Source: Sepiola atlantica
Lineage: Eukaryota; Mollusca; Cephalopoda; Sepiida; Sepiolidae
Reading direction: 5' to 3'
Length of the DNA stretch: 64,000 nt
Assembly: GCA_963556195.1 (NCBI GenBank)
Contig: OY744531.1
Location: forward strand, 102,037,142-102,101,141
Shown here: piece by piece, positions 10,680 to 22,686 of the stretch
How positions within the stretch are numbered: position 1 is the stretch's first letter
Layout: every line of letters begins with the position of its first letter
Notes under the pieces: generated by a model
What the model was told of the DNA's origin: nothing
The model's input: only the letters and a program-made list of their open reading frames with translations
Databases searched by the model: none
Program-made: the position numbers and the translations under genes

Positions 10680-11746
10680 GTAAGTGATATTTTATTAGAA
10701 ATTGAAATCCTTCTAGAAAGGAATGTGAGTTCTCTGCTTTTTAAATCCAGAAAAAGCGGATTTCTGCTTAAATCCCTAAAACCTCCTAGAAGTGATTTCT
10801 CCGCTTTTTCGTCAGAAATCCACCCTTTTTAAAAAAAAAAAAAATTAAAAAAACTGATTTCTTTCTTATTAAAGTTCTCTCTGAAAACTGAAGATGTTAA
10901 TTTTGCCATAAAGGCTAAGACTTCGAGCAATTCTTGAAGGGGTAGGGGAGTTAGATGACTTTTGTTTCATCAAAGAATGACTTCTTGTTCCTTCTCACCA
11001 CATGCACTTTATGTCTTTCGCTTAATTTGAACTTTCTTAGTTGAAATTGATTTGACTTATTTAGGAAAAAAGTTGTTTGGCCTCCCAGGTTGGGAAATCG
11101 ATCTTGATTTCAGCTGTTTTTGCTATTGGCTACTCGCATCACTGTTTTAGTTTTTTGGTATTGAGAAGTGATCTGGGTGGTGTGTGAATTTAAATATGTG
11201 AATTTGAGTTAATAAACAAATATATGAGAAAACTTAGTATGGTCAACAATTAATTATTTATTTACTTTTTACAATTGAAAGAAGAGGATTTACTAATTAA
11301 TTTGAACATTTATGTTGGAGCTTGATAGGACAATGTCTTTCTAAAATGTCTATCTCCGTTGAAAGCCGCAAGGGTAGTTACTCTGCAATTGAACACAAGG
11401 GAAGTTACTCTGACAAGTTATCTCCCTTTAATATGTCTATTTTATTTTCCTAGGTAGAAATGCTTCTACCTAACACCTCCCTTTTTGAGCTTTGTGTTTT
11501 TGATGTGGCCTGACTTGCATTGGATTCAAACGATTTTGTATGCGAACAGACCTCTTTGGTAATGTCTTCAGTTGAGTTCGAGATTGTTCCTAGATAGAAA
11601 TGCTTCTACCTAACAAGCACGATTCGATTTATACTGAAAGTGAATTTCATTCAATATAAATTAAAAAAAAAAAAAAAAGAACAAGAATTCAAAATGAATA
11701 GTTAAGTAAATAAACATTACATTGTTTCATGGATTTTTATTTACTA

Positions 11747-11960
11747 TTTCTATTTACTTGCCTCCCCACGAGCACAGAACAGAGTTAGATAGAAGTTCGG
11801 TTTTTAATGTGAGGAAAACCAATCTCTCAAAAAGGGACACTATGGATTGGGACAAAAATTTTAATTGCCTCAGTCTAGAAGAATTTCTTATTCATCTTTA
11901 ATGACTGAGGACAGAAAAGACAAAGTGTAGTATCAGAACAGATATTACACTTTTAATTAT
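11747..11960 (-). mobile_element. U2-headed SINE, family A, copy 2
   Basis: The + strand starts TCTATTTACTTGCCTCCCCA (complement of the family tail) and ends CAGAACAGATATTACAC (complement of the U2 head GTGTAATATCTGTTCTG). It lies in the exon 2 to 3 intron, antisense to SNX14. Confidence 0.75.
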
Positions 11961-12354
11961 TTTATTGCAAAAAATATAAAAATAAAATTTAAATTGGAAA
12001 CAAATAAGGCACAAGGCCATCAAAAGTGTGGGAAGTGGAATGTCGTTTGTCATCCTCTGTCTATCTTACTCTTTACTAGAAGCACTAATCACCATGATAC
12101 CACATTTACTTTAGGGATAAAAATCTCCAATATGTTAAAAATTTAAATTTTATTTATAAATGTATATATGTACCAATTCATTGAAACTGATGAGTGGGAC
12201 AACAAAAAACAAAGAAAAACGGTTAAGACCCTCCCAACCCTTTCATAAAGAATAGACAGCCCGCAGTAATTAAATAAACAAACAAAATAACAAACATAAA
12301 AAATGAAAACGATAAATAATTAAAAACTGGTTAAATAATTAATTTTGTAAATGT

Positions 12355-12520
12355 TATAAAAAATGCAAATAAATATATAAATAATTGCAAATAAATATAT
12401 AAATAATTGCAAATAAATATATAAATAATTGGAAATAAATATATAAATAATTGGAAGTAAATATAAAAAAAATGCAAATAAATATATAAATAATTGGAAA
12501 TAAATATATAAACAAAGTTA
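12355..12520. repeat. 22-bp AT-rich minisatellite
   Basis: About seven units of AAATAAATATATAAATAATT with G or GC between them. Confidence 0.9.
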
Positions 12521-12984
12521 TTTTATTGTCAATTTTACTTGTCCTGAAATAAAATTATTTTTAAAGTGTCCAGAACTTTAATTCAATGTTTTAATCATTG
12601 TTTTTTTTCTAGCACCAAAACATATTTGAACTGTTTTAGAATTTTACTACACACATAAACAACGTTTTGGCACAAAAATCAAGTTTTTTTTATACAAAAA
12701 GAAACAAGTTTGAACCGAATTTTTAGTTGATCGTATTTTATGACAGTCGACAGATAAGCATAAAAGTTAATTTTGTATCAGCACAAACAAAACGTTTTGT
12801 TATGCAGACTTTCCATTGTGTAAAAAATATTTCAAATTTTAGACAAAAGCAAGTAGTTTTTTTATTTAAGCCTTTTCTATCAAGACAGGTTTGTCAATCA
12901 TCTTGAATTTTAGTCTGAGTTTTTTTTTTTTAATAATTTTACCTTCAAATCACTATGAGATTTCCAACCATGAAAAACACATGA

Positions 12985-13520
12985 ACAAAAGCATCGGTAT
13001 CCTTTCTGGGCTGGTGCATCATCTACTAGTATCTCCCTTCTTGACAAGGTCCAAAAAAGAGTCGCCAACCTTATAGGTCCCTCACTGTCAACCAAGCTCC
13101 AGTCCCTGTCCCATCGCCGCAATGTAGCATCCTTGTGCTTGTTTTACAAATACTTCAATGGATTATGCTCCGATGAATTGGCTACTCTGGTGCCCCCTCG
13201 ACGTAAATTCATTAGACCAACTCGACAATCAACTAAATCCCATCCATTCACTGTGGTGGTGCCCAGATGCCGGAGAGCTTTCTACTCAAATAGCTTCTTT
13301 CCTCGTGCTGCTGGCCTCTGGAACTCCCTCCCTACCCCCTGTTTCCGTGACAGTATTGACATGCAGAAATTTAAAACTAATGTAAACAGACATCTCGCTG
13401 CGCAGATCCCAATTTAGGTTGACCCCCCCCCCCCTACCTTCTCTCTCTTTTTTTTTTTTTGTCAGTAGCCCCTTACGTCTACAGTGGCGGCCTGCCTTGT
13501 TTGGGGTGAACTGTTAAAAA
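12985..13520 (+). pseudogene. LINE reverse transcriptase C-terminal fragment (family R), copy 1
   Basis: The + strand encodes a 94-codon stretch from 13133: LFYKYFNGLCSDELATLVPP then FFPRAAGLWNSLPTPCF and QKFKTNVNRHL. This is the post-RT tail typical of Jockey/CR1-clade LINEs (Y.YF.G.CS.EL...FFPR...LWN.LP). Upstream, in another frame, LLDKVQKRVANLIG is the preceding conserved segment, so the copy is frameshifted. It ends in a T tract, then TTGTTTGGGGTGAACTG and an A run. The 5' part is missing. Confidence 0.8.
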
Positions 13521-13984
13521 AAAAAAAAAAAATACCAAACCGGGTTTAAATATCAAAGATGAAATAATTTCAGACAGAAATGATGACAGTCATATGTCCA
13601 TGTGTTGGCGTGTAATAACGAAATGTCTTGTTTATCTGCTTAGCATCAACTTACCACTGTGACGTCAGCAGATAAACCCAACTCAGTGCACAGGTCTGCT
13701 TGACTTACGAAGTTCATGGCACTGTTCAATAATTGAACCACTGACAACTGAACTAATTCATGCTCCACACAGATGTTGCTTGTCCCTTTTTTATGTTCTT
13801 GCTTTGTGACATTTTCCCCAATTATTCACTTGTGCCATTTTTACTGTGCCCAATTACTCATATAAGAGAAAAAAAATTAAAAGTCCAAAATTAGCATTTT
13901 TTTCCAATTTGCAAGTTTTCTTTCTTTTTTTTTTTGTCACGATAATAAAAAAAAATGCAATGCTTTATTTTTTTTTTTTTTTAC

Positions 13985-14202
13985 ATTTAGCCTTTTGGCT
14001 AGGATCAAAGTGTAATATCTGTTCTGGTATTACACTTAAGCTTTTCTGTCTTCGGTCAGTGAAGAAATTCTTCTAGACCGAGGCGATTAAAATTTTAGTC
14101 CCAATCCAGAGTGCCCATTTTTGAGCGGCTAGATTTTTCCACATTAAAAGCCGATCTTGTATCTAACTCTGCTCTCGTGGGGAGGCAAGTAAATAGGGAC
14201 TG
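13985..14202 (+). mobile_element. U2-headed SINE, family A, copy 3 (best preserved)
   Basis: It begins GCCTTTTGGCTAGGATCAAA then GTGTAATATCTGTTCTG, against U2 GGCCTTTTGGCTAAGATCAA GTGTAGTATCTGTTCT. The body has GACCGAGGCGATTAAAATTT and CCCAATCCAGAGTGCCC. The tail is CACATTAAAAGCCGATCTTG, ATCTAACTCTGCTCTCGTGG and GGAGGCAAGTAAATAGG. About 215 bp, sense to SNX14. Confidence 0.8.
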
Positions 14203-14795
14203 AGAATTAAAAGTATAATAAAAATTTATTACAACTTTATCGGACTTTTAATTCATAGTCTGATATTTTTCTAATAATAACAATTTTGTAAACAAAATAA
14301 AAACATTTCATAGAGAAAACAAACCGATAAATATAAAAAAAATGATAAATATGAATTAAAAGTACAAATAGTTGTTTTTGTTTTATTTTATTTTGTAAAT
14401 CAAACGTGAGATGTAAATAAAAGACATTCTCTTTAAATAGTGTGAAAACGTTTTCCGATAAAATAATTAAAAAAAAAAGGTGAAGAAACGTCTTGTTTTT
14501 TTTCTATATGTCTAGTTTCCTTAAAAAATATAATTGTAGCTTTAATTCATAATTCATCAATTTTTATTTTTATTTTTCATTTTTATTTCAATTTTATCAG
14601 ACTTTTAATTTGTAGTCTACGACTCTGCTATTAATAACTAACTTCATAAACAAAATAGAAAACATTGCATGATAAAACAAACTGATATATATTAAAAATA
14701 AAATTATAAATCTGAATTAAAAGTCCAGATAGTTGTGTTTTTGTTTTTATTCTATTTTTAAATAAAGCGTGGGGTATGTAAAGAAAAGGAAGAAA
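14203..14795. other. AT-rich intron sequence with an imperfect internal duplication
   Basis: Segments near 14240-14430 and 14580-14770 share TTTATCAGACTTTTAATT-like, AAATAAAGCGTG-like and GAATTAAAAGT(A/C)CA blocks, suggesting a diverged roughly 350-bp tandem duplication. Confidence 0.5.
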
Positions 14796-16345
14796 AAAAA
14801 CTTATTTTTATAATAGTAAAGCTTTTTTTTATAATAGTAAAACTTTTTTATGATAGTAAAACTTTTTTATAATAGTAAAGCTTTTTTTTATAATAGTAAA
14901 ACTTTTTTATGATAGTAAAGCTTTTTTTTATAATAGTAAAACTTTTTTATGATAGTAAAGCTTTTTTTTATAATAGTAAAACTTTTTTATAATAGTAAAA
15001 CTTTTTTATGATAGTAAAACTTTTTTTATGATAGTAAAGCTTTTTTATGATAGTAACACTTTTTTATAATAGTAAAACTTTTTTATTATAGTAAAACCTT
15101 TTTATAATAGTAAAACTTTTTTATGATAGTAAAACTTTTTTATAATAGTAAAACTTTTTTATGATAGTAAAACTTTTTTATAATAGTAAAACTTTTTTAT
15201 GATAGTAAAACTTTTTTATGATAGTAAAACTTTTTTATAATAGTAAAACTTTTTTATAATAGTAAAACTTTTTTATAATAGTAAAACTTTTTTATAATAG
15301 TAAAACTTTTTTTTATAATAGTAAAACTTTTTTATGATAGTAAAACTTTTTTTATGATAGTAAAGCTTTTTTATGATAGTAACACTTTTTTATGATAGTA
15401 AAACTTTTTTATAATAGTAAAACTTTTTTATAATAGTAAAACTTTTTTATAATAGTAAAACTTTTTTATGATAGTAAAGCTTTTTTTTATAATAGTAAAA
15501 CTTTTTTATAATAGTAAAACTTTTTTATAATAGTAAAACTTTTTTATAATAGTAAAACTTTTTTATGATAGTAAAACTTTTTTTATGATAGTAAAGCTTT
15601 TTTATGATAGTAACACTTTTTTATAATAGTAAAACTTTTTTATGATAGTAAAACTTTTTTTATGATAGTAAAGCTTTTTTATGATAGTAACACTTTTTTA
15701 TGATAGTAACACTTTTTTATAATAGTAAAACTTTTTTATAATAGTAAAACTTTTTTATAATAGTAAAACTTTTTTATGATAGTAAAGCTTTTTTTTATAA
15801 TAGTAAAACTTTTTTATAATAGTAAAACTTTTTTATAATAGTAAAACTTTTTTATGATAGTAAAACTTTTTTTATGATAGTAAAGCTTTTTTATGATAGT
15901 AACACTTTTTTATAATAGTAAAACTTTTTTATTATAGTAAAACTTTTTTATAATAGTAAAACTTTTTTATAATAGTAAAACTTTTTTTTATAATAGTAAA
16001 ACTTTTTTATGATAGTAAAACTTTTTTTATGATAGTAAAGCTTTTTTATGATAGTAACACTTTTTTATGATAGTAAAACTTTTTTATAATAGTAAAACTT
16101 TTTTATAATAGTAACACTTTTTTATAATAGTAACACTTTTTTATATAATAGTAACACTTTTTTATAATAGTAACACTTTTTTATAATAGTAAAACTTTTT
16201 TATAATAGTAAAACTTTTTTTTATAATAGTAAAACTTTTTTTTATGATAGTAACACTTTTTTATGATAGTAAAACTTTTTTATGATAGTAAAGCTTTTTT
16301 TTATGATAGTAAAGCTTTTTTTATAATAGTAAAGCTTCTTTCTTT
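14796..16345. repeat. 19-bp minisatellite (about 80 units)
   Basis: The unit is TTTTTTATAATAGTAAAAC with variants AT(A/G)ATAG and AA(A/G)C or ACAC. Blocks of the same variant order recur (for example GCTTTTTTATGATAGTAACAC runs near 15030, 15360, 15590, 15660 and 15885), indicating higher-order duplication. Confidence 0.96.
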
Positions 16346-17234
16346 AATAAAAATCTGTGATGGAAAAATGATAAAAGTGCGTTTGTTTATGATTCAACCG
16401 GAAGTAAAAGTTAAAAAAAAAAACAGTGTTAAGGCAAAATGTGTTCGTATAGTCATTGCTCATTTTGGGGTGCTTCAAATCCATTTGATCCCAATTCTGG
16501 CATGAATTTTGAGAGCACTAAATACTTATTACTATATATATATATATATATTTATATTTTTTAATGGTGTTTCAATCCATTATAATTAATGGTTCCCATA
16601 TTGTATTAAATTCTATACTAGATCTGCTTAGGAGGCCATTGTCGCCTAACACCCTTGCCTCTTATTTGAGTCGTCTTACTCCTCACCATTCTTCTCTGTC
16701 TATAATGTTTACTTCACCCCACAAGGATAGATGGTTTCCCTTTTCCCTCCATATGTTGTCAGCCATACCGGACTTTTCAATATCTCCACATATTATGGTT
16801 TCCGATATTCTTCTAGCCTTATTTTTAGTGGCCGGCATTACTCAGCTTTATTTTTCCACACTCATTTGGAACGGCATACACACAGCTGTTTGAATCACGG
16901 GAGGATTCTATTTATGACGGTTTATTCGATTTTGGAACAATTCGTTTTCAAATGGGTAAAGTCTAAATTTTTTGCATTTAATCTTTGGTAATCGGACGAT
17001 CTCAATTTAAAAAATTGGCCGTCACATATATACAAAAGAAGATACAGGCATAGATCCTTCACTTACTACTAGTCAACAGTTATAAATACCCCCCCCCCCC
17101 CCAAAAAAAATGACTGAGAATTGTAAAGGGAGAGAACTCTGTAATATAAGTTATCGTTCCTGGTTAAAACATTTAAATTTGAGATATTGTGTGAAGCACA
17201 ATTTACATGAGTTTGATAGATCAATCACTAATTT
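16346..17234. other. SNX14 intron, unassigned
   Basis: 16425-16480 shares AGGCAAAATGTGTTCG and CATTGCTCATTTTGGGGTGC with 48925-48970. A TA microsatellite lies at 16535-16555. The open frame at 16564-16893 has no recognised domain. Confidence 0.35.
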
Positions 17235-17331
17235 GAATGCCCCTATTTGGGGAGCTGGATTTTCTCACACATTAAAAACTGACCTTGCGTCTTACTCTGC
17301 TCTCGTAGGGAGGCAAGTGAATAAAGGCTGA
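17235..17331 (+). mobile_element. U2-headed SINE, family A, 5'-truncated copy
   Basis: Only the 3' half remains: TTTGGGGAGCTGGATTTTCT, CACATTAAAAACTGACCTTG and TCTGCTCTCGTAGGGAGGCA. No U2 head. Confidence 0.7.
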
Positions 17332-17479
17332 TTTGAAATTTGGTTAAACATGAATTTTTTACCACTAAAAAGACTTTTTTTTTTTTTAATTGTTCATTTT
17401 TTAGTTAAAGTGTGTTGGTGGATGTATGCACTCTCTGAATGGTTTCTTGCTTATTGTCCCATTTTCTTTTCTTTTGCAG

Positions 17480-17524
17480 GATATCGTTAACAACATGATT
17501 TTGATATTCTTGGATGATGCTCCA
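17480..17524 (+). CDS. SNX14: SNX14 orthologue, exon 3 (PXA/linker junction)
   Basis: This 45-bp micro-exon encodes 15 residues, DIVNNMILIFLDDAP. It follows a strong polypyrimidine tract ending in TTTTGCAG and is followed by GTAAGT. It continues LADP from the previous exon, giving LADPDIVNNMILIFLDDAP against LADPDTVNHLLIIFIDDSP in vertebrates. Both junctions are phase 0, so skipping it would keep the frame and remove 15 residues. Confidence 0.88.
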
Positions 17525-17567
17525 GTAAGTACAGAGTTTATTTTTTATTAAACCTCTTTTCCTCTCA

Positions 17568-18300
17568 TACAGACAGGGTGACCCCCCCCCCCCACCACCT
17601 TCTCAAAGAAGAAAATGTCACCAATGAAACCGTTCATAAAATTCACAATCTTTTCTGCAATCTAACCATATTTGGTACAAATAAACTTGCCCACCAAGTT
17701 TAAGTAACGAAAATCCAACAGTCTTTGTTTTATTGCCGTTCAATGATAAACACACTTGGATACGATTTTCAAAATTGTCAATAACTCTGACACAGACCTC
17801 TCTTCGTACTGCCCTGATTCGGGCTGTGATGACGCTCTTCAGTTCAGGAATAGTGTAGGTATTGTCTTAATAGACATTATCTTTTAGACAACCTCACAGA
17901 TTAAAAAAGAATCTGGGGAGGTTAAGGTCTGGTGAGTGTGAAGCCCATTCACGATCACACCTCCTACTGATGAGGCGATCATCAAAGTGTCCCCCCCCCC
18001 CTATCATTGAACGGCGATAAAACAAAGACCGTTGAACACCCATGACTGAAACTTGGTAAATAAGTCTCTATTTACTTGCCTCCCCACAAGGGCAGAGTTA
18101 AGTCGGTTTATAATGTGGGGAAAATCCAGCTTCCAAAATTTTGGATTGGGACAAAAATAAAAAATGGTTGCAGTCTAGAAGGATTTTTACTTCACTGACC
18201 GAGAACAGAATAGATACAAGAAATAGGGTTGGATTATAGAAAGGATTGTGAATTAATGATTCTGGAGATGGAATTTTTCTGGGGGGAGGGGGGTCGTGAT
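17568..18300 (-). mobile_element. Decayed mariner-like element, copy 2, with nested SINE
   Basis: The left arm starts near CAGGGTGACCCCC and includes AACCATATTTGGTACAAATA. The right arm is split by the family A SINE at 18064-18211 and resumes at 18217 (GGGTTGGATTATAGAAAGGA, complement of the left arm) to the GGGGGGTC end. The interior matches the transposase remnant of 7630-8450. Confidence 0.6.
18064..18211 (-). mobile_element. U2-headed SINE, family A, copy nested in a mariner-like arm
   Basis: The + strand TCTATTTACTTGCCTCCCCA marks the tail. The body extends to CACTGACCGAGAACAGAATA. The U2 head proper is lost or never reverse transcribed. Confidence 0.7.
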
Positions 18301-18722
18301 ACCTATTCGACATTTATTCATTTTTTAAAAATTTTAATACAAAAAAGACCATCAGAAAATTTTAACTACTAGAGATTTTTGAACATATGTTAGCAGGTTT
18401 AAAGTTGGAAAGAATCCTCACAAGCATAATGTAAGAAATACAATTGTTCACGTCTCATAAACTTGTTAATTCCTATTTACTAAATTAAACATTGTTTCAT
18501 TGTATGTTTTCTTTTATTAGAATATTTATTTTGATTTAGATTTACCTATATATGAGAGAAGGAATGTATACAATATACTGTAATATTCATCCTCCTTAGA
18601 GTCATCTGATACCAAATTAGTGCACGAGTTGAGGTTCAGAAGAAAAAAAATGACTTCCTTTCTTTCTTACTGGTAATTTAACAAAAATTTTTACATAATG
18701 AGAAAATGCTGCCTAAATACAC

Positions 18723-18726
<4 letters not shown>

Positions 18727-18758
<32 letters not shown>
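18727..18758. repeat. TA dinucleotide microsatellite
   Basis: Uninterrupted TA run preceding a minisatellite. Confidence 0.95.
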
Positions 18759-18762
<4 letters not shown>

Positions 18763-19375
18763 AACATTCGCATAATATTTATTTATTTTGGTACAGAAAA
18801 ATTAGTAAAACAGTCGTATAATATTTATTTATTTTGGTACAGAAAAATTAGTACAACATTCGCATAATATTTATTTATTTTGGTACAGAAAAATTAGTAC
18901 AACATTCGCATAATATTTATTTATTTTGGTACAGAAAAATTAGTACAACAGTCGTATAATATTTATTTATTTTGGTACAGAAAAATTAGTACAACAGTCG
19001 TATAATATTTATTTATTTTGGTACAGAAAAATTAGTACAACATTCGCATAATATTTATTTATTTTGGTACAGAAAAATTAGTCCAACATTCGTATAATAT
19101 TTATTTATTTTGGTACAGAAAAATTAGTACAACATTCGCATAATATTTATTTATTTTGGTACAGAAAAATTAGTACAACATTCGTATAATATTTATTTAT
19201 TTTGGTACAGAAAAATTAGTACAACATTCGTATAATATTTATTTATTTTGGTACAGAAAAATTAGTACAACATTCGTATAATATTTATTTATTTTGGTAC
19301 AGAAAAATTAGTACAACATTCGTATAATATTTATTTATTTTGGTACAGAAAAATTAGTACAACATTCGTTATAAC
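18759..19375. repeat. 46-bp minisatellite (about 13 units) ending in an inverted half-unit
   Basis: The unit is TACAACATTCGTATAATATT then TATTTATTTTGGTACAGAAA and AATTAG. Variants differ by CGCATAA or CGTATAA. The last unit is followed by CGAATGTACTAATTTTTCTG, the complement of the unit end, giving a hairpin centred near 19371. Confidence 0.95.
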
Positions 19376-19404
19376 GAATGTACTAATTTTTCTGTATCAA
19401 TATA

Positions 19405-19639
19405 CAGGGTGTCTCAAAAAAATGTACTCACTCGTAGAATGACGAGAAAACTTTTATTTATGAACATAGAGTGAAATAAAATAGCATCGAATACATTAGA
19501 CAGATGTAATTGAAGAATCATGTTTGCAAATGTTCAAACTGATGACCATTATTGTTCAAACAAAGCTGATAACGCGCACCAAGGGATTCGCAAACGTCTC
19601 GTCATTCTAAGAGTGAGTACATTTTTTTGAGACACCCTG
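19405..19639 (-). mobile_element. Mariner-like MITE, 235 bp, with residual transposase C-terminus
   Basis: Terminal inverted repeats CAGGGTGTCTCAAAAAAATG TACTCACTC (left) and the complement (right) are flanked by TA on both sides. Within it, minus strand 19518-19601 is an intact stretch ending in a stop that gives RDVCESLGARYQLCL then NNNGHQFEHLQT. That resembles the last residues of IS630/mariner-type transposases (R...C....G.HFEH). The element is therefore an internal-deletion derivative keeping the 3' end of the gene. Its right flank merges with a TA microsatellite. Confidence 0.82.
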
Positions 19640-20264
19640 TATATATATATATATATATATATTGATGGTTAAATTTATATAAAAATTTTTAAGAAATACA
19701 CTTGTTCACGTCTCATGTATACAATATTTACATCGCAGAATGTTATAATTTTCTTTTAATACTTATTTGATTAGGTGCCAAGTTAATAATAATGTTTGTA
19801 ATCATACCATAACCAGCAGGGATACTCGGCAATGCCAGGGGTCATTGATAACAAAATAGAAGAGGGGGAAAAAAAAAGAAGTTTTCTTTTTTAAAACTTC
19901 ACTCACATTATTTTCTGAACACATCTATCTTTCGATTACCCCATCTCTGTGGCAATTGGTTCAATATAATTTAAAGAAAAAAGAAACTAAATAAGAAAGA
20001 AGTTTATCAGTATCTGACTGACTTGAACTAATTTCAATGTTTTTAAAAATAAATTACCAGTAAGAATGAAAGGAAGTAAATGTTCATTCTTCGGAACCCC
20101 ACCTTGTTCAATAAGTTGGTATCTGGTGACCCTAAGGAGGATGAATATTACAGTATTTCTGTTATCCTAACCTGCTCGAGGTGATACTAAACTATAATAT
20201 GTAAGGTTTGTAAGTGTATCTTTGCTACTTTCTGAGTTTTAGCCGGACACACACACACACAGAT

Positions 20265-20820
20265 TAAAATGTCTGGATGCAAGATCCTTTTGGCTGATTG
20301 CCATTACACTGCCCGCCACAACAAAGTATGTAAATACCTACATTGGAAGATCTGCGGAGAGATGCAGCTTCAAAGATCACTGAACATCTGGGAACATGAA
20401 CCTTCACCCATAACATCGAATGGAAAAATGAGTGTTCTATGATAAAGACATGCAGGCAGGCAGGCAGATACATAAAAGACAAGGCCATCAAACCAGACAT
20501 TGTCATCTAGGACAAACCTGAAAGGACTGCTCTCATCATTGATGTAACTGTCCCAAATGACTATGGCCTCAATAGAGCCAAACGGGGGAAAAAATAACAA
20601 AATACCAAGATCTCAAAAATAATTTTAAAATAACATGGTCCCTCAATGAAATAAACATCATACCGGTTGTAGTGGGGGAAACTGGTCTAGTGAAAAAAAA
20701 TCTAAGAAAATACTTAGAAACAATCCCGGGAAGACCAAACTGTAGGGAAGTACAGATAGCAGCCCTAAAAGGAACAACATCTATCCTTAAGAGAGCCCTC
20801 GGATATAAATTTTACTCATA
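20265..20820 (+). pseudogene. Decayed LINE C-terminal fragment (family N)
   Basis: Translated across frames, it yields ADCHYTARHNKVCKYLHW, IKPDIVI, LIIDVTVPNDYGLNRAKR and ILKRAL. These match the post-RT segment HNKV..YLHW......KPDIV...K....LIDV.VP of a common invertebrate LINE lineage. Several stops and frameshifts are present, so it is not functional. Confidence 0.65.
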
Positions 20821-20989
20821 GGGAAATCAAGTGTTAGCCTCAAGAGGGGGCCCCTTGATCTGTTTAGATAAACTAAATTAAAATGAAAACAAAAATTGAA
20901 AATATGATTTTCCTTTGTATGAATAAAAACTGACCAAACAAGTTTTTTTAACACTATGATTTCATCTTTTTTCTTTTTCTTTTTTGTAG

Positions 20990-21070
20990 CCTCCAACAAT
21001 TATAAAAGCACCTTCAAAACCTGTTGCTTTTCTCACTGATTTTTCAGAACCTTTATCGCAAAATAATTCA
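20990..21070 (+). CDS. SNX14: SNX14 orthologue, exon 4 (PXA-RGS linker)
   Basis: An 81-bp exon of 27 codons, phase 0 at both ends, with acceptor TTTTTTGTAG and donor GTAAGT. The product is rich in Pro and Ser and contains PVAFLTDFSEPL, which lines up with the vertebrate linker PLVPFLQKFAEP. It could also be skipped without frame loss. The intron after it holds a LINE with a nested DNA transposon. Confidence 0.83.
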
Positions 21071-22686
21071 GTAAGTAAAAGTCCTTTACTTTTCTTTTTC
21101 TTTTATTTTAAAAACTTTATTATTGATACTTTGATACTTTTTCTTCAGGAAAAAAGGCTACTCAGCCTGTAACACCTTCTCCATGCCTGGTCTTATAGTT
21201 TCAGTAGACGCATGCGCGGGTCGAACAGTGTATTGCTTACTGGACCAGTACTTGTCTAGTTTGCTTTTAAAGTCAATTGTGTCTTTTGCATTTACAATTG
21301 AATTGGGAAGCTCATTCCAGTTGTTCACTACTCGAAGTCCAAACGAATGCTTCCTAGTGTTAAGTCTGTTGTGCTTCTTGGACAGTTTGAAGTTGTTTCC
21401 CCTTGTCCTGGAATTGGTATTGAGTGGTAGAAGTTGTTTTTGGTTGATGTTGACCCAGGCACGTAGCCAGACTTCTAACTTGGGGGGGGCATGGCATTTT
21501 TAGGGGGGGGGGGCAAATTCTAATATGAGTGACGTTTTGGTTCAGTGTGTGTGTGTGTACTGATATATAAATATAAATAAGTAGATACAAAATTTCAATT
21601 TCTTTTATATAATCTAAATATATTGTTGTGTATTTCGGTAGGTACATGTAAATAACAACATCAGCATAGTAAAGCACATAAAGCATAGTAAACACAGTAA
21701 TAATAACATAAAGTTCGTAAAATAAGGTAGCTACTTGCTAGCTCTACAGAATTCTATTATAATCTTCTATTTGTACGTGGGGTGTATACCCTACCAATGC
21801 TGTTATTTCTTTCAACTTCATCTCGGATGAAATCTGAGATTTTTTTCTATGTTAATTTTAAAAATGTTGAATGTAACATTCACAATTTTTTAAATTAATA
21901 GTTGCAACTGACAACAAAAAGAAAAAAACGTATTTGAGATTCGTGATAAAATACAAAATAATTTTTTAAACTAATTCCCACTTTCATTTGAAAATAATTT
22001 AGGTTGCTAGTATTCATTTCTATCTTTTGAATGAAGACAACACTTTCTTTTATAAATTAAAAAAAATATCTTTAAAAGAAGCTGGCAGAACAACAACGTG
22101 AATTCATTTTGTTTATATTACATCATTTGGATTATAATTATTTAATTGATAATTTATAATATTAAATAGTGTGAATTAATAATATTTAAAAATATATATT
22201 TGGTAAGTTGACAAAAAAAGACAGATACACTGACAATCTCTTTCACCAAGCAGGAAACAGGTGAAAAGCATCGAGGCTTTGTTTCCCTCACCACTTGATC
22301 TGAAACTAGCGAAGTTATGTTTGAGTTTGAGAACGCATACATTTTAATTTTCTTTCTTTTTACAAGGTAACATAAATTTAAATCATATTTAGATGTTATT
22401 ATGGTCAATAGTTTTATTTTAACTGGTAGTTTAAAATCCGTAAATATTTATTATGGTATCATTAGTACCAGGAATGGAAAATTAAGTTTTAAACAAAATA
22501 AAATAAAAAGAAGCGTTTTTGAAATCGGAAATTGTGTTAAACATTGGTGGGTGGTCCCCTCTTGGTGGGTGGCCTAGGGCCCCAGCCCCTTGGCCCCTTA
22601 ATCCGGCCCTGCTGTAAAATATATTACACAAAAGTAAATACTGGTTCATAATGAAGAAGTATAGTTGACCACGAAATATAAGAATA

